64,000 nt of DNA from JABCPE02 sp963530295. GTDB lineage: Bacteria > Bacteroidota > Bacteroidia > Flavobacteriales > Weeksellaceae. The stretch lies in the NCBI GenBank assembly GCA_963530295.1, contig CAUSCF010000007.1, positions 1 to 64,000 of the forward strand. Reading direction: 5' to 3'. Made by a program: the position numbers and the translations under genes. Positions within the stretch are counted from its first letter, which is position 1, and the number at the start of each line of letters is the position of its first letter. Shown piece by piece: positions 50,529 to 59,623 of this stretch. A model generated the notes under the pieces. It had not been told where the DNA came from, did not search any database, and was given only the letters and a program-made list of their open reading frames with translations.

Positions 50529-50924
50529 CTATTCTTCGAACAACTTTTTCATCAGCCTTTCCATATCCACCAGCTCTTCGTGTCTCTTGAAAATAACCTG
50601 TCCATCACGGAAAAGCAAAAAGGTAGCAGATTCTATCGGAACTCCCAAATCTTCGCTCAGTTCTTGTTTTAGTTTAGAATTTCCTGTATAGTTCAGTCTA
50701 TAAAATTTCACTCTGGACAAATCCATTCTTCTTGCCTGCTTTTCAAAATCCGATATCATATAATCACTTCGGAAATGCATCGTCGCACAGGTCAAAAGAG
50801 CCACAGGCTTCTCATAAGATTCTTTATAAACCTGCTTTAAGTCCTCACTCTTTTCTATATTATTCCAAATTTGGCTGTCTTTATACGCTTTTACTAGTTT
50901 TTTCCAAAAATCCATTAATCCCAT
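50529..50924 (-). CDS. thioredoxin-fold protein, YtxJ-like
   Basis: A 131-residue protein that fits the bacillithiol-system YtxJ / DUF2847 pattern: KPVALLTCATMHFRSDYMIS around the redox-site position, then FYRLNYTGNSKLKQELSEDL, then PIESATFLLFRDGQVIFKRH. Only one Cys sits at the active position, so it would act in a monothiol reaction. It is the first gene of the operon, 2 bp before the Crp-family gene. Confidence 0.6.
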   Translation of the reverse strand: MGLMDFWKKLVKAYKDSQIWNNIEKSEDLKQVYKESYEKPVALLTCATMHFRSDYMISDFEKQARRMDLSRVKFYRLNYTGNSKLKQELSEDLGVPIESATFLLFRDGQVIFKRHEELVDMERLMKKLFEE

Positions 50925-50988
50925 AAGTCAAAAAATTTTTGCTAAATTATCAATAATTTAGTAATATTGAAAATAAATTGAATTTAAA

Positions 50989-51594
50989 ATGAAAAAAGCC
51001 CTGATTGTAGTGGACATCCAAAATGATTTTTGTAAAGGCGGCAGCCTAGAAGTCACTGATGGAGAAAAAATCATCCCTTACATCAACCATCTGATGAAAA
51101 CCAACAACTATGATGAAATCATCCTTACCCAAGATTTTCACCCTGCAGAACACAAAAGTTTTGCAGTCAATAATGGAAAATCTGTTGGCGAAATCATCGA
51201 GCTAAACGGCATTTCCCAGACAATGTGGCCAGTCCACTGTGTGCAGGGAACTTTGGGAGTAGAGTTTCATCCTGATTTAGAAAAAAATAAGGCTACATAC
51301 ATCATCAAGAAGGGAATGAACCCTGAAATAGACAGCTACAGCGCATTTTTTGACAATCAAAAACTAATTGACACTGGACTTTCTAATTATCTGAAATCCA
51401 AAGACATAGAAACCGTAGAAATCGTAGGATTAGCGCTAGATTATTGTGTGAAATACACTTGTATTGATGCTGTTTCGGAAGGTTTTAAGGTCGTTCTTCA
51501 TTTTAAAGGGACAAAAGCCGTGAACCTCCATCCTGATGATGCCAAAAACACGGTTTTTGAACTTTTAGAAAAAGGCGTTTCTGTGATAAATTAA
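50989..51594 (+). CDS. pncA: nicotinamidase
   Basis: A 201-residue isochorismatase-fold hydrolase that turns nicotinamide into nicotinate for NAD salvage. Catalytic Asp is in VVDIQNDFCKGGSL, the metal-binding DFHPAEHKSF follows, Lys is in IIKKGMNPEIDSYSAF, and the nucleophile Cys is in GLALDYCVKYTC (about 159). Full length, monocistronic, ending in a strong terminator. Confidence 0.95.
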   Translation: MKKALIVVDIQNDFCKGGSLEVTDGEKIIPYINHLMKTNNYDEIILTQDFHPAEHKSFAVNNGKSVGEIIELNGISQTMWPVHCVQGTLGVEFHPDLEKNKATYIIKKGMNPEIDSYSAFFDNQKLIDTGLSNYLKSKDIETVEIVGLALDYCVKYTCIDAVSEGFKVVLHFKGTKAVNLHPDDAKNTVFELLEKGVSVIN

Positions 51595-51608
51595 AACTCA
51601 CTGATAAA

Positions 51609-51649
51609 CAAAAACTTACCCTGAATTTGGGTAAGTTTTTTATTTTTTT
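51609..51649. terminator. bidirectional terminator
   Basis: AACTTACCC (51613-51621) pairs with GGGTAAGTT (51629-51637), with T runs on both exits. It lies between convergent pncA and the rhodanese gene. Confidence 0.85.
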
Positions 51650-51654
51650 AAGAA

Positions 51655-51933
51655 TTATAACAATTTAGATAATTCCTCGTAGCCGCCGCCGTTATAGACA
51701 TTGGTAAATCCTCTCTGTTTAAACGCTTCCATAGCTTTCCCGCTTCGGTTTCCGCTTCGGCAGAAAAAAATCACATTTCCATCCAATTTTGCAATTTCTT
51801 CTGCGTGATTTTCCACCTCGCCCAGCGGAATATTTTCAGCGCCTTCTATCGCTCCGTTTGCTATAAGCTCCTCTGGCTCACGCACATCTATCAAATGATA
51901 GTTTCCTTGATTTAAAATTTCCTGAATATCCAT
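51655..51933 (-). CDS. rhodanese-domain protein
   Basis: A 92-residue single-domain rhodanese (sulfurtransferase). LIDVREPEEL near the N-terminus and the active-site loop FFCRSGNRSGKAME (Cys about residue 59) are intact. No signal peptide, so cytoplasmic. It lies 31 bp downstream of murB on the same strand. The sulfur acceptor is unknown. Confidence 0.92.
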   Translation of the reverse strand: MDIQEILNQGNYHLIDVREPEELIANGAIEGAENIPLGEVENHAEEIAKLDGNVIFFCRSGNRSGKAMEAFKQRGFTNVYNGGGYEELSKLL

Positions 51934-51964
51934 TCTTTATTTTTTTATTCAAATATAGTTTATT

Positions 51965-52984
51965 TTACAATACATTGACCTCTCTTTCTAATTTTACTCC
52001 AAATTTTTCTTCCACAGAATCTATTATTTTTTGAGAAAAATCAAAAATCTCCTGCCCTTTTGCATCTCCTGTAACATTCACTATTACAAGAGATTGCAGA
52101 GCGTGAGTCGCCACATTTCCTATTTGTTTACCCTTCCAGCCGCATTGCTCTATAAGCCATCCTGCTGGGATTTTCACGCCTTCTTCCGTTTTATATCCCT
52201 GAATATCTTCAAACTGAGTTTTCAGCTTATCAAAATACACATCAGAAACCATAGGATTTTTGAAAAAACTTCCTGCATTACCGATTTTTTTAGGGTCTGG
52301 AAGTTTACTCTGCCGAATACGAATAACCGCCTGAGAAACATCCTGAATCGTTGGATTTTTTATTTCCATTTTCTCCAATTCTGACTGGATAGCTCCATAT
52401 TCCACCTTTAAAATATGTTCTTTTCTTGTCAGTCTAAATGTAACTTCCAGAATAACATATTTACCTTTTCCCTCTCTCTTAAAAAAAGAATCTCTGTAAC
52501 CGAACTGGCACTTTTTCTTATCAAAAACCTTAATTTCCAAAGTGCTCAAATTAAGCACTTTACAAGATTCAAAACTATCTTTTATCTCCACTCCATAAGC
52601 TCCGATATTCTGGATAGGACAAGTCCCTGCATTCCCTGGAATCAGCGACAAATTCTCCAATCCTCCATAGTTTTTATCCAAACAATACTGAACGAACTGA
52701 TGCCAGTTTTCTCCTGCTTGGGCAGATACCAGAACTTCATTATCACTGATGATTTCTTCGAAAATTCCCTTTAAATTTAGTTTAATCGCAAGTCCTTCAA
52801 AATCTTTTGTGAAAAACAAATTACTTCCTCCTCCCAAAAACAAAAGAGGAAGCTCCCTAAATTTAGGATTTTTCAGTAAATCTAATAACTCTGACTCCGT
52901 AGAAACCTCAGCAAAATACCGCGAAGAAGCCTCCACACCGAAAGTGTTGTAAGGCTTCAGGGAAATGTTTTCTAAAATCTGCAT
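51965..52984 (-). CDS. murB: UDP-N-acetylmuramate dehydrogenase
   Basis: About 339 residues from the ATG at 52984 (MQILENISLKPYNTFG); a longer frame to 53014 would overlap the aminotransferase. A FAD enzyme that reduces UDP-GlcNAc-enolpyruvate in peptidoglycan synthesis. FAD motif LGGGSNLFF, GNAGTCPIQNIGAYGVE, and the catalytic Ser in GNAGSFFKNP are present, with ATHALQSLVIVN near the C-terminus (type I MurB). It begins 1 bp after the aminotransferase gene. Confidence 0.96.
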   Translation of the reverse strand: MQILENISLKPYNTFGVEASSRYFAEVSTESELLDLLKNPKFRELPLLFLGGGSNLFFTKDFEGLAIKLNLKGIFEEIISDNEVLVSAQAGENWHQFVQYCLDKNYGGLENLSLIPGNAGTCPIQNIGAYGVEIKDSFESCKVLNLSTLEIKVFDKKKCQFGYRDSFFKREGKGKYVILEVTFRLTRKEHILKVEYGAIQSELEKMEIKNPTIQDVSQAVIRIRQSKLPDPKKIGNAGSFFKNPMVSDVYFDKLKTQFEDIQGYKTEEGVKIPAGWLIEQCGWKGKQIGNVATHALQSLVIVNVTGDAKGQEIFDFSQKIIDSVEEKFGVKLEREVNVL

Positions 52985-52985
52985 T

Positions 52986-54182
52986 TTATCGTGCATTATA
53001 TTTTTGGAGAGCATCTTTCAGCAGTTCCACACTTCTTCTCAGGTCTTCCTCTTTCAGCACATAGGCTATTCTTATCTGTCTCTTTCCAAGCTCAGGATTA
53101 GAATAGAAGCCTCCCGCAGGTGCCACCATAACAGTTTCATTATCAAGAGAATATTCTTCTAAAAGCCACTGTGCAAATTTCTCTGCATCATCTATCGGAA
53201 GCTCTGCCATGCAGTAGAAAGCACCCTTTGGAGTCGGGCAGATTATACCTGGGATTTCGTTTAGTAATTTTACTAATAAATTTCTTCGTTTAGTATATTC
53301 TTCGCGAACGCTTTCTATATATTTTCTGTCGTTTTCATGGGCTTTTGCAGCTATTATTTGCCCTAAAAGCACTGGGCTTAATCTAGCTTGTGCGAATTTC
53401 ATCGCAGCAGCACGAATCAGTTTAGAACGAATAACCATAAATCCGATACGAACTCCACACATAGAATACCTCTTGGATTCAGAGTCTATAATAATGCAGT
53501 TTTCTGCTATTTCTGGGAATTCCAGCATAGAGACCTGCTTTGCTCCATCATACACATACTCACGATACACCTCATCTGCGATGATGACAATATCATGTTT
53601 CAGAGCTATCTGAGCCAATTTCTGCAATTCTTCTCTTGTATAAAGATATCCCGTAGGATTCCCTGGGTTACAGATGAGAATAGCTCTAGTTTTTGGAGTA
53701 ATTTTTTTCTCAAATTCTTCCATAGACGGCAGAGCAAAACCAGTCTCGATAGAAGATGGAACTGCTACTACTTTTACATTGATATGGTTAGAAAAACCAT
53801 TGTAATTTGCGTAGTAAGGCTCTGGGATAATTATCTCATCACCATCATCACAAAGCGTAGCAAGTGCGATACTCAGCGCTTCTGAACCACCATTAGTCAC
53901 GATAAAATTATCCGTTGTCAAATCTGTAAAACCAAGCGAGTGATAATAAGTTTCCAAAGCCTTTCTATACTCTATATTTCCCTCGGAAAGAGAGTATTCC
54001 AGCACTTTTAGATCAATATGTTTCAGCTCCTCCAAAGCCGTTTGAGGCGTTTCTATATCTGGCTGCCCGATATTGAGATGATATACTTTTACTCCTTTTT
54101 GTTTCGCTTGTAATGCATACGGAACAAGTTTCCTGATTGGTGAAGCAGGCATTTTTTCTGCTCTTTGTGATATTTTTGGCAT
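52986..54182 (-). CDS. PLP-dependent aminotransferase (class I)
   Basis: About 398 residues from the ATG at 54182 (MPKISQRAEKMPASPIRK); a -7 box at 54204-54211 shows that the upstream ATG at 54206 is not the start. Fold type I: NPGNPTGYLYT, DEVYREYVYDG and the PLP Lys in SESKRYSMCGVRIG (about 238) are present. It looks like the aspartate/aromatic (AspC/PatA-like) group; the substrate is not fixed. It precedes murB and the rhodanese gene in one operon. Confidence 0.93.
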   Translation of the reverse strand: MPKISQRAEKMPASPIRKLVPYALQAKQKGVKVYHLNIGQPDIETPQTALEELKHIDLKVLEYSLSEGNIEYRKALETYYHSLGFTDLTTDNFIVTNGGSEALSIALATLCDDGDEIIIPEPYYANYNGFSNHINVKVVAVPSSIETGFALPSMEEFEKKITPKTRAILICNPGNPTGYLYTREELQKLAQIALKHDIVIIADEVYREYVYDGAKQVSMLEFPEIAENCIIIDSESKRYSMCGVRIGFMVIRSKLIRAAAMKFAQARLSPVLLGQIIAAKAHENDRKYIESVREEYTKRRNLLVKLLNEIPGIICPTPKGAFYCMAELPIDDAEKFAQWLLEEYSLDNETVMVAPAGGFYSNPELGKRQIRIAYVLKEEDLRRSVELLKDALQKYNAR

Positions 54183-54203
54183 GATGGATTGTATTTTACG
54201 GAA

Positions 54204-54211
54204 CAAATTTA
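54204..54211 (-). promoter_or_regulatory. -7 box (TAAATTTG) deciding the aminotransferase start
   Basis: The minus strand reads TAAATTTG, 21 bp before the ATG at 54182. Its position overlaps the longer frame's start and rules it out. Confidence 0.6.
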
Positions 54212-54309
54212 CAATTTTATTTCTCTACTATGGCAGAATATTTCCACCTATTTTTGATAATATTTTTCTTAATTTTAGTGAAACTTATCTTTTTACAAAA
54301 TTTTGTTCT

Positions 54310-54639
54310 TTAAAGATGAATTTCCACCTGCTTTTCACTTGTTTTGTCCTGCCAATAGTTTTTATAAGTTTGGAAGGTGTCTTCTACTATTTTATAAAGT
54401 TTAAAACAATTTTGTTTCAGTTCATTGAGGTGAACCACATAAATGACGACATGCGGCTCTTCTATCCATTCCAGAGACATCATACAGTCATCCATAGAGT
54501 CTAAGCTCATCCAGAAATAGCTCGGAAACTGAAAAACCTCATTCATCTTTTGTAAAAAAGCTTTTTCTGTCTTTATATTTCGGGCATCGATAAAATATTC
54601 TAATGTTTGTTTTTGAAAGTCTAATCGTGTTTTGTTCAT
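54310..54639 (-). CDS. barstar-family inhibitor
   Basis: A 109-residue protein of the barstar (barnase inhibitor) fold. The motif YFWMSLDSMDDCMMSLEWI matches the family's NLDALWDCL helix, preceded by ALYFIDARNI-type strand residues. It is divergent from a barnase-like RNase gene 110 bp away, and a second barstar lies on the other side of the RNase. It may be a second or older immunity gene. Confidence 0.85.
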   Translation of the reverse strand: MNKTRLDFQKQTLEYFIDARNIKTEKAFLQKMNEVFQFPSYFWMSLDSMDDCMMSLEWIEEPHVVIYVVHLNELKQNCFKLYKIVEDTFQTYKNYWQDKTSEKQVEIHL

Positions 54640-54722
54640 ATATTTTGATTTTTTTCGATTAAAAAAACACTCAACAATTTGATAAAAGCAAAATGCAAGT
54701 GTAAAAATACATTTATTTTAAA

Positions 54723-54730
54723 TAAATTTG
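54723..54730 (+). promoter_or_regulatory. -7 box of the barnase-like operon (TAAATTTG)
   Basis: TAAATTTG lies 20 bp before the ATG at 54750. Confidence 0.55.
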
Positions 54731-54749
54731 CCTTTTCAAATCATATAAA

Positions 54750-55265
54750 ATGACAAAAAAACAAATCTATTTGAGTATAATTTTTGGAGCTATTTTTTGT
54801 GTAGCTTTGTGTGATTTTCTTCCTAGTTTAAAGAAAAAATCTGATTTTGACACTCCAGACATCGTTGGTTATCAATATAAAAAAGATTCATCCAAAACAA
54901 AAGACCCATACGGCATCGCAGACCAAAAAGGGCGAAACTACATAGAAAAACTTACGGATGAAACCATCGTAATCAACTATGTCAAAAAACACAAAAAACT
55001 CCCTGAATACTACATCACCAAAGCAGAAGCCAAAAAACAAGGCTGGAAACCATCCGAAGGAAATCTCTGCGATGTACTTCCCAACAGGGCTATCGGTGGA
55101 GACCGCTTCAGCAACCGAGAGAAAAAGCTTCCTGACCATGGTAAATACTACGAGGCTGACATAAACTACCGCTGTGGTAGAAGAAATGCAGAACGAATAG
55201 TTTTCAACAAAGATGGAGAAGTGTGGCTCACTAAAAACCACTATAAAAGTTTTGAAAAACAATAA
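54750..55265 (+). CDS. barnase-like secreted ribonuclease
   Basis: A 171-residue RNase of the barnase/N1-T1 group. An N-terminal signal or anchor (residues 8-27, ending VALCDF) precedes a linker. The RNase domain (about 65-171) has LPEYYITKAEAKKQGW, the catalytic Glu in YYEADINY, Arg in RNAERIVF and His in LTKNHYKSFEK. All three match barnase Glu73/Arg87/His102. It is followed 15 bp later by its own barstar, so toxin and immunity are co-expressed. As a single exported RNase it could be a competition or housekeeping enzyme. Confidence 0.93.
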   Translation: MTKKQIYLSIIFGAIFCVALCDFLPSLKKKSDFDTPDIVGYQYKKDSSKTKDPYGIADQKGRNYIEKLTDETIVINYVKKHKKLPEYYITKAEAKKQGWKPSEGNLCDVLPNRAIGGDRFSNREKKLPDHGKYYEADINYRCGRRNAERIVFNKDGEVWLTKNHYKSFEKQ

Positions 55266-55280
55266 AATAATTAACTGATA

Positions 55281-55562
55281 ATGAATACGATATACATTGA
55301 TTTTTCAGAAATCGGCGATATGGAGGATTTCTACGCCCAGCTGAAAGAAAAAATAGAACTTCCTGAGTATTTTGGAGACAATCTAGATGCTCTTTATGAC
55401 TGCATTTCTGGCGATTTGGAAATGCCTTTACATATAGAATTTGTAAATATGACCGTAGAACAGCTAGAAATTTTTGAAGACCTTTTGGTGACTTTAGAAG
55501 ACCTAGTGGAGGAAGTTCCTGACTTTTCTTTTTCCTATTTTTTGGAACAATACGAAGATTAA
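55281..55562 (+). CDS. barstar-family RNase inhibitor
   Basis: A 93-residue barstar. IYIDFSEIGDMEDFYAQLKE opens the fold, and LPEYFGDNLDALYDCISGDL is the core barnase-binding helix with the characteristic NLDALYDC. The acidic C-terminus complements the RNase. It lies 15 bp after the RNase gene and ends in a strong terminator. Confidence 0.93.
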   Translation: MNTIYIDFSEIGDMEDFYAQLKEKIELPEYFGDNLDALYDCISGDLEMPLHIEFVNMTVEQLEIFEDLLVTLEDLVEEVPDFSFSYFLEQYED

Positions 55563-55577
55563 AAATCTTTCCCAAAA

Positions 55578-55618
55578 TAAAAAAACCAGCTTCAAAATCG
55601 AGCTGGTTTTTGTTTTTA
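55578..55618. terminator. bidirectional terminator
   Basis: AAACCAGCT (55583-55591) pairs with AGCTGGTTT (55601-55609), with T runs on both exits. It lies between the barstar gene and fabH. Confidence 0.85.
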
Positions 55619-55630
55619 TGCTAATCTAAA

Positions 55631-56653
55631 TTAGTATTCCAATAATACACTTCCCCAAGTAAACCCACTTCCAAAAGCAGCCAAACAAACTAAATCGCCT
55701 CTCTTCACCTTTCCTTCTGCTATTGCTTCGCTCAGTGCGATAGGAATAGAAGCCGCAGTGGTGTTACCATATTTTTGGATATTATTAAATACCTTCTCAT
55801 CTGGAAGCCCCATTAACTGCTGCACATACTGAGAAATTCTGATATTCGCTTGATGCGGAATAAGCATATCCAAATCCTCCACCGTTTTTCCTGCTTTTTT
55901 CAAGGATTCAATGATAGTCTCTGGGAAACGAGTAACCGCCTGTTTGAAAACAAAATTCCCATTCATATACGGATATATTTCCTCTGGCTTTATGTTTTCT
56001 GGCTCTGCAAGAAGTCTGTCTGTCCAGCCTAGATTAGTCCCTGGGAATTTTATCATCAGCTCCTCTGCATATTTACCTTCGGAATGCATATTGTAAGATA
56101 GAATCCCCTGAACACCAGCATCTTCAGAAGCCGAAAGCACCACCGCTCCTGCTCCATCACCAAAAATTACTGAAACACCTCTTCCTCTATCCGTCATATC
56201 CAATGCAACTGACTGAATTTCAGCCCCTACAACCAGAATATTTTTATACTGACCCGCTTTGATGAAAGCATCTGCAACACTCAGTGCGTAAACAAATCCT
56301 GAACACTGATTTCTCACATCCAGCGCCCCTATAGTATCACAGCCCAGCATTTCCTGCAAAACTACACCGCACCCAGGAAAATAATAATCTGGGCTAAGTG
56401 TCGCAAAGATAATATAATCTATATCTTTCGCAGTCAGACCTGCTGATTCCAGCGCTTTTTCAGAAGCTTTGAAACCATAGAAACTTGTAGTTTCTTGGCT
56501 GTCAAATTTACTCGTTCTGTGTCTTCTTTCCTTGATACCTGTACGCTCCGTTATCCACTCATCATTGGTATCCATTATTTTAGCTAAATCATCATTAGTC
56601 ACTACATTATCTGGAACATAATGACCTATTCCCTTTATAACACTTTTATACAT
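55631..56653 (-). CDS. fabH: 3-oxoacyl-ACP synthase III
   Basis: A 340-residue KAS III that starts fatty-acid synthesis by condensing acyl-CoA with malonyl-ACP. Catalytic Cys is in VRNQCSGFVYAL (about 121), His in IPHQANIRI (about 263) and Asn in YGNTTAASIP (about 293). The triad is complete. It lies 9 bp after fmt. Length is slightly above E. coli FabH (317), as in other Bacteroidota. Confidence 0.93.
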   Translation of the reverse strand: MYKSVIKGIGHYVPDNVVTNDDLAKIMDTNDEWITERTGIKERRHRTSKFDSQETTSFYGFKASEKALESAGLTAKDIDYIIFATLSPDYYFPGCGVVLQEMLGCDTIGALDVRNQCSGFVYALSVADAFIKAGQYKNILVVGAEIQSVALDMTDRGRGVSVIFGDGAGAVVLSASEDAGVQGILSYNMHSEGKYAEELMIKFPGTNLGWTDRLLAEPENIKPEEIYPYMNGNFVFKQAVTRFPETIIESLKKAGKTVEDLDMLIPHQANIRISQYVQQLMGLPDEKVFNNIQKYGNTTAASIPIALSEAIAEGKVKRGDLVCLAAFGSGFTWGSVLLEY

Positions 56654-56662
56654 AACAAAAAT

Positions 56663-57613
56663 TTATTTAATCAATTTTAATCCGTCAAAACTATGAAATC
56701 CATTTAGAAAATCCTTTAAATTCATTCGTTTTTTTCCTTCCAGCTGTAATTCTTCTGGGAAATAAACTCCATTTTTAGCATAAATTTTAAATTCATTTTT
56801 AGAAATTTCTATCTCGCCATTCTCTTTGAAATGTTCTATTTTTTGGAATTTTCCTTTAAAAATCTTTAATATTTTCTGTTCGCCACCTACTTCCAAAATA
56901 GTAAAAGCCGCAGGATACGGCGACATTCCACGGATAAAGTTATGAATAACTTCCACCTCTTTTTCCCAGTCTATTTTAGTATCTTCTTTGAAAATTTTAT
57001 AGGCTGTTTTAGGATTTTCTTTCTGATTTTGAGGAATTTCTGTAAGTTTCCCTTCCGCAAGACCATCCAGAGTTTCCACCACCAGTTTCGCGCCTATCTC
57101 CATCAGTCTGTCATGGAGCGTTCCTGCATTGTCTTCGGGAGAAATTTCGGTTTCCGCTTGGAGGAGAATATTCCCTTCGTCTATTTTTTCATTGATGAAA
57201 AATGTAGTGACGCCCGACTTTGTCTCACCATTGATAACTGCATAATTTATCGGTGCTGCACCTCTGTAATCTGGTAATAATGAGGCATGTAGATTGAATG
57301 TTCCCAGCCTCGGCATGGAGAACAGAACCTTTGGCATCATTCTAAATGCTACCACTACGAAGATATCCGCATTTAGACTTTGTATCTGTGATAGAAACTC
57401 CTCATTACGAAGTTTTTCTGGCTGAAACAGCGGTAAACCATGCTCTACGGCATAAGTTTTCACGGGAGACTGATGCACTTTTTGCCCTCGCCCGCTGGCT
57501 TTATCTGCTACGGTAACGACTCCTACCACCTCATGCTCAGAGGTATGGATAGCTTCCAGAGAAGCCCTTGCAAAATCAGGCGTTCCGAAGAAAACGACTT
57601 TTAGTTTATTCAT
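56663..57613 (-). CDS. fmt: methionyl-tRNA formyltransferase
   Basis: A 316-residue enzyme that formylates initiator Met-tRNA. The N-terminal formyltransferase domain has VFFGTPDFA and the signature SLLPDYRGAAPINYAVINGE (about 108-127, including the catalytic Asn/His/Asp set). The C-terminal tRNA-binding domain has MSPYPAAFT. It overlaps recQ by 8 bp and precedes fabH in one operon. Confidence 0.96.
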   Translation of the reverse strand: MNKLKVVFFGTPDFARASLEAIHTSEHEVVGVVTVADKASGRGQKVHQSPVKTYAVEHGLPLFQPEKLRNEEFLSQIQSLNADIFVVVAFRMMPKVLFSMPRLGTFNLHASLLPDYRGAAPINYAVINGETKSGVTTFFINEKIDEGNILLQAETEISPEDNAGTLHDRLMEIGAKLVVETLDGLAEGKLTEIPQNQKENPKTAYKIFKEDTKIDWEKEVEVIHNFIRGMSPYPAAFTILEVGGEQKILKIFKGKFQKIEHFKENGEIEISKNEFKIYAKNGVYFPEELQLEGKKRMNLKDFLNGFHSFDGLKLIK

Positions 57614-59501
57614 TGATCATATAAGTTTTGTAGTTCAACATTTTTATTTTCTCTAAATTCAGCAAAGTTATCAGGGTTTCATAGATTTTTTCCTTTTCAT
57701 GCCAGAATATTTTTACGCTCAGTTCATCAAAAGTAGCTGGATTTTTGGCTAATATTTCTAAAACCTCATCGGACAAAGTTTTTTCTTTGACTAGATTTTG
57801 GGACAGACAAAAACTACATTTTCCACAGTTATCCGAGGATTTTTCTCCAAAATAAGTCAAAATCATTCTCATTTTACAGAAATCTTTATCTTGGATAAAG
57901 TATTTCATTTCCTCCCATTTTTGGATTTTATTCCTCTGGATTTTCTCAAATAGATTCCAGTATTTTCCTTGTATTTCTCTGCTGTCTCGCGGCCTTAGGA
58001 ACTTTATGCTGTCGGTGCTTCCATCCACATATTCCAGCCATTCTTTTTTTTGCAATTCCTTTATTCTGTCCTTTATCATCTGCTGACTTACGCCCAGTTT
58101 TGCACTCAGACTTTCTTCACTGAAAGAAACCTTGTGCGTGGCAACTCCAGAAATATTTCTAAGCAGCAATTCTATAAAATACGCATCTTTCGGCGGTAAA
58201 TCCTCCAATTCTTCGGCAGGAATTTTTAGCTCTATTGTAGAAGGCGATTTATAATTATTCCAAAATATAACTTCCTGATTATGAAGAAATCCCAAAACAT
58301 TTCTAATCTTAGCAAAGGAAATCTTGGTGAAACTCTGCACTTTCTGTAAATCCAGCTGAAATATCCTCTCCGCAGCCTCCCCATCGGCAATCTGAAATAT
58401 AGAATAGATGTAAGATATCACCTTCAGATACTGGGTTTTATCTGGAATCTGCGCAGACAGCACATCATCCATCTCGCTGAGTTCCTGCCTGTTCCAAAGC
58501 AAAAAAGCATAACTTTCCTGACCATCTCGCCCTGCTCTTCCTATTTCTTGGTAATAATTTTCAACCGAAGAAGATGGCGAATAATGGATAACAAAACGCA
58601 CATTATCCTTGTCTATTCCCATCCCAAAAGCATTGGTAGAAATCAAAACAAAATCATTCCTTTCCTGCCATTTTCTTTGTTTCTCGTTTCGTTCCCTTGC
58701 CGAAAGCCCTGCATGATAAAAATCTACATTTTGCAGATTATTTTCCTTTAAAAACGCTGCCAGCTCCTCCGCCTCTCTCCTCGTACGGACATAGACTATT
58801 CCTGATATTTTATTGATTTTCAAGAAACTAAGCATCCTTTGGTATTTATCAGAAATTTCTTCATGGAAGATGTGAATATTCTCCCTTTTGTAACTTTTCT
58901 GAAAAACACGAACCGAAGATAAGCCTAATTTTTCCTTAATATCAAGAACGACTTTGGGCGTTGCAGTGGCTGTAAGAGCTAGACAAGGCAAATTCCCTAT
59001 CGTTTTTCTAAACTCGCCGATATGCTGATAACTCGGCCTAAAATCCTGCCCCCATTCTGAGATACAGTGCGCCTCATCCACCGCTATAAAAGACAGCGAA
59101 ACATCCAGCATTTTCCTCATAAACAAAGAGTTATGAAGTCGCTCTGGTGAGACATATAGTAATTTAATTTCGCCTGATATTGCCTTTTCGTAGATTTCTT
59201 CCTGCTCTGCTTCGTCCAGTTCGGAACTAAGATATTCTGCTTCTATTCCCAAATCTTTCAAATGAGATACTTGGTCTTTCATCAAGGCCAAAAGCGGTGA
59301 AATCACCAGACAAGTCCCCTCTAAAACCAATGCAGGAAGCTGATAACAAAGAGACTTACCTCCGCCCGTAGGTAGCAGAGCCAAAGTATCATTTTGCTCT
59401 AAAATAGACAAAATAATATCTTCCTGACTCTCCCTAAAAGCATCATAACCCCAAAAACTTTTCAAGGTTTTTAGTAGAATGTCTCGTGTTTCTATAGGCA
59501 T
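57606..59501 (-). CDS. recQ: ATP-dependent DNA helicase RecQ
   Basis: A 631-residue superfamily 2 helicase. Walker A is LLPTGGGKSLCYQLPA, the DExH box is VDEAHCISEWGQDFRP, and motif VI is QEIGRAGRDGQ. A Zn-binding RQC-type region has Cys in CKMRMILTYFGE and CGKCSFC. The C-terminal HRDC domain is absent, giving a shorter form than E. coli RecQ-sized paralogues with HRDC. It is the first gene of recQ-fmt-fabH. Confidence 0.95.
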   Translation of the reverse strand: MPIETRDILLKTLKSFWGYDAFRESQEDIILSILEQNDTLALLPTGGGKSLCYQLPALVLEGTCLVISPLLALMKDQVSHLKDLGIEAEYLSSELDEAEQEEIYEKAISGEIKLLYVSPERLHNSLFMRKMLDVSLSFIAVDEAHCISEWGQDFRPSYQHIGEFRKTIGNLPCLALTATATPKVVLDIKEKLGLSSVRVFQKSYKRENIHIFHEEISDKYQRMLSFLKINKISGIVYVRTRREAEELAAFLKENNLQNVDFYHAGLSARERNEKQRKWQERNDFVLISTNAFGMGIDKDNVRFVIHYSPSSSVENYYQEIGRAGRDGQESYAFLLWNRQELSEMDDVLSAQIPDKTQYLKVISYIYSIFQIADGEAAERIFQLDLQKVQSFTKISFAKIRNVLGFLHNQEVIFWNNYKSPSTIELKIPAEELEDLPPKDAYFIELLLRNISGVATHKVSFSEESLSAKLGVSQQMIKDRIKELQKKEWLEYVDGSTDSIKFLRPRDSREIQGKYWNLFEKIQRNKIQKWEEMKYFIQDKDFCKMRMILTYFGEKSSDNCGKCSFCLSQNLVKEKTLSDEVLEILAKNPATFDELSVKIFWHEKEKIYETLITLLNLEKIKMLNYKTYMINE

Positions 59502-59518
59502 ACATTTATTTTATCTCA

Positions 59519-59526
59519 CAAAAATA
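59519..59526 (-). promoter_or_regulatory. -7 box of the recQ-fmt-fabH operon (TATTTTTG)
   Basis: The minus strand reads TATTTTTG, 17 bp before the recQ ATG. Confidence 0.55.
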
Positions 59527-59559
59527 GCAAAAAAGATAAGTTATTTGTTTTTACTAAAA

Positions 59560-59600
59560 ATAAAAATGTGCGCAGAGGAAGAAATTTCTCTGCACACAAC
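59560..59600 (-). terminator. intrinsic terminator of folK
   Basis: TGTGCGCAGAGG (59567-59578) pairs with CTCTGCACACA (59588-59598) with one mismatch, followed on the minus strand by TTTTTATTTTTA. Confidence 0.8.
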
Positions 59601-59623
59601 GAATAAAATTATATCATCAAAAA

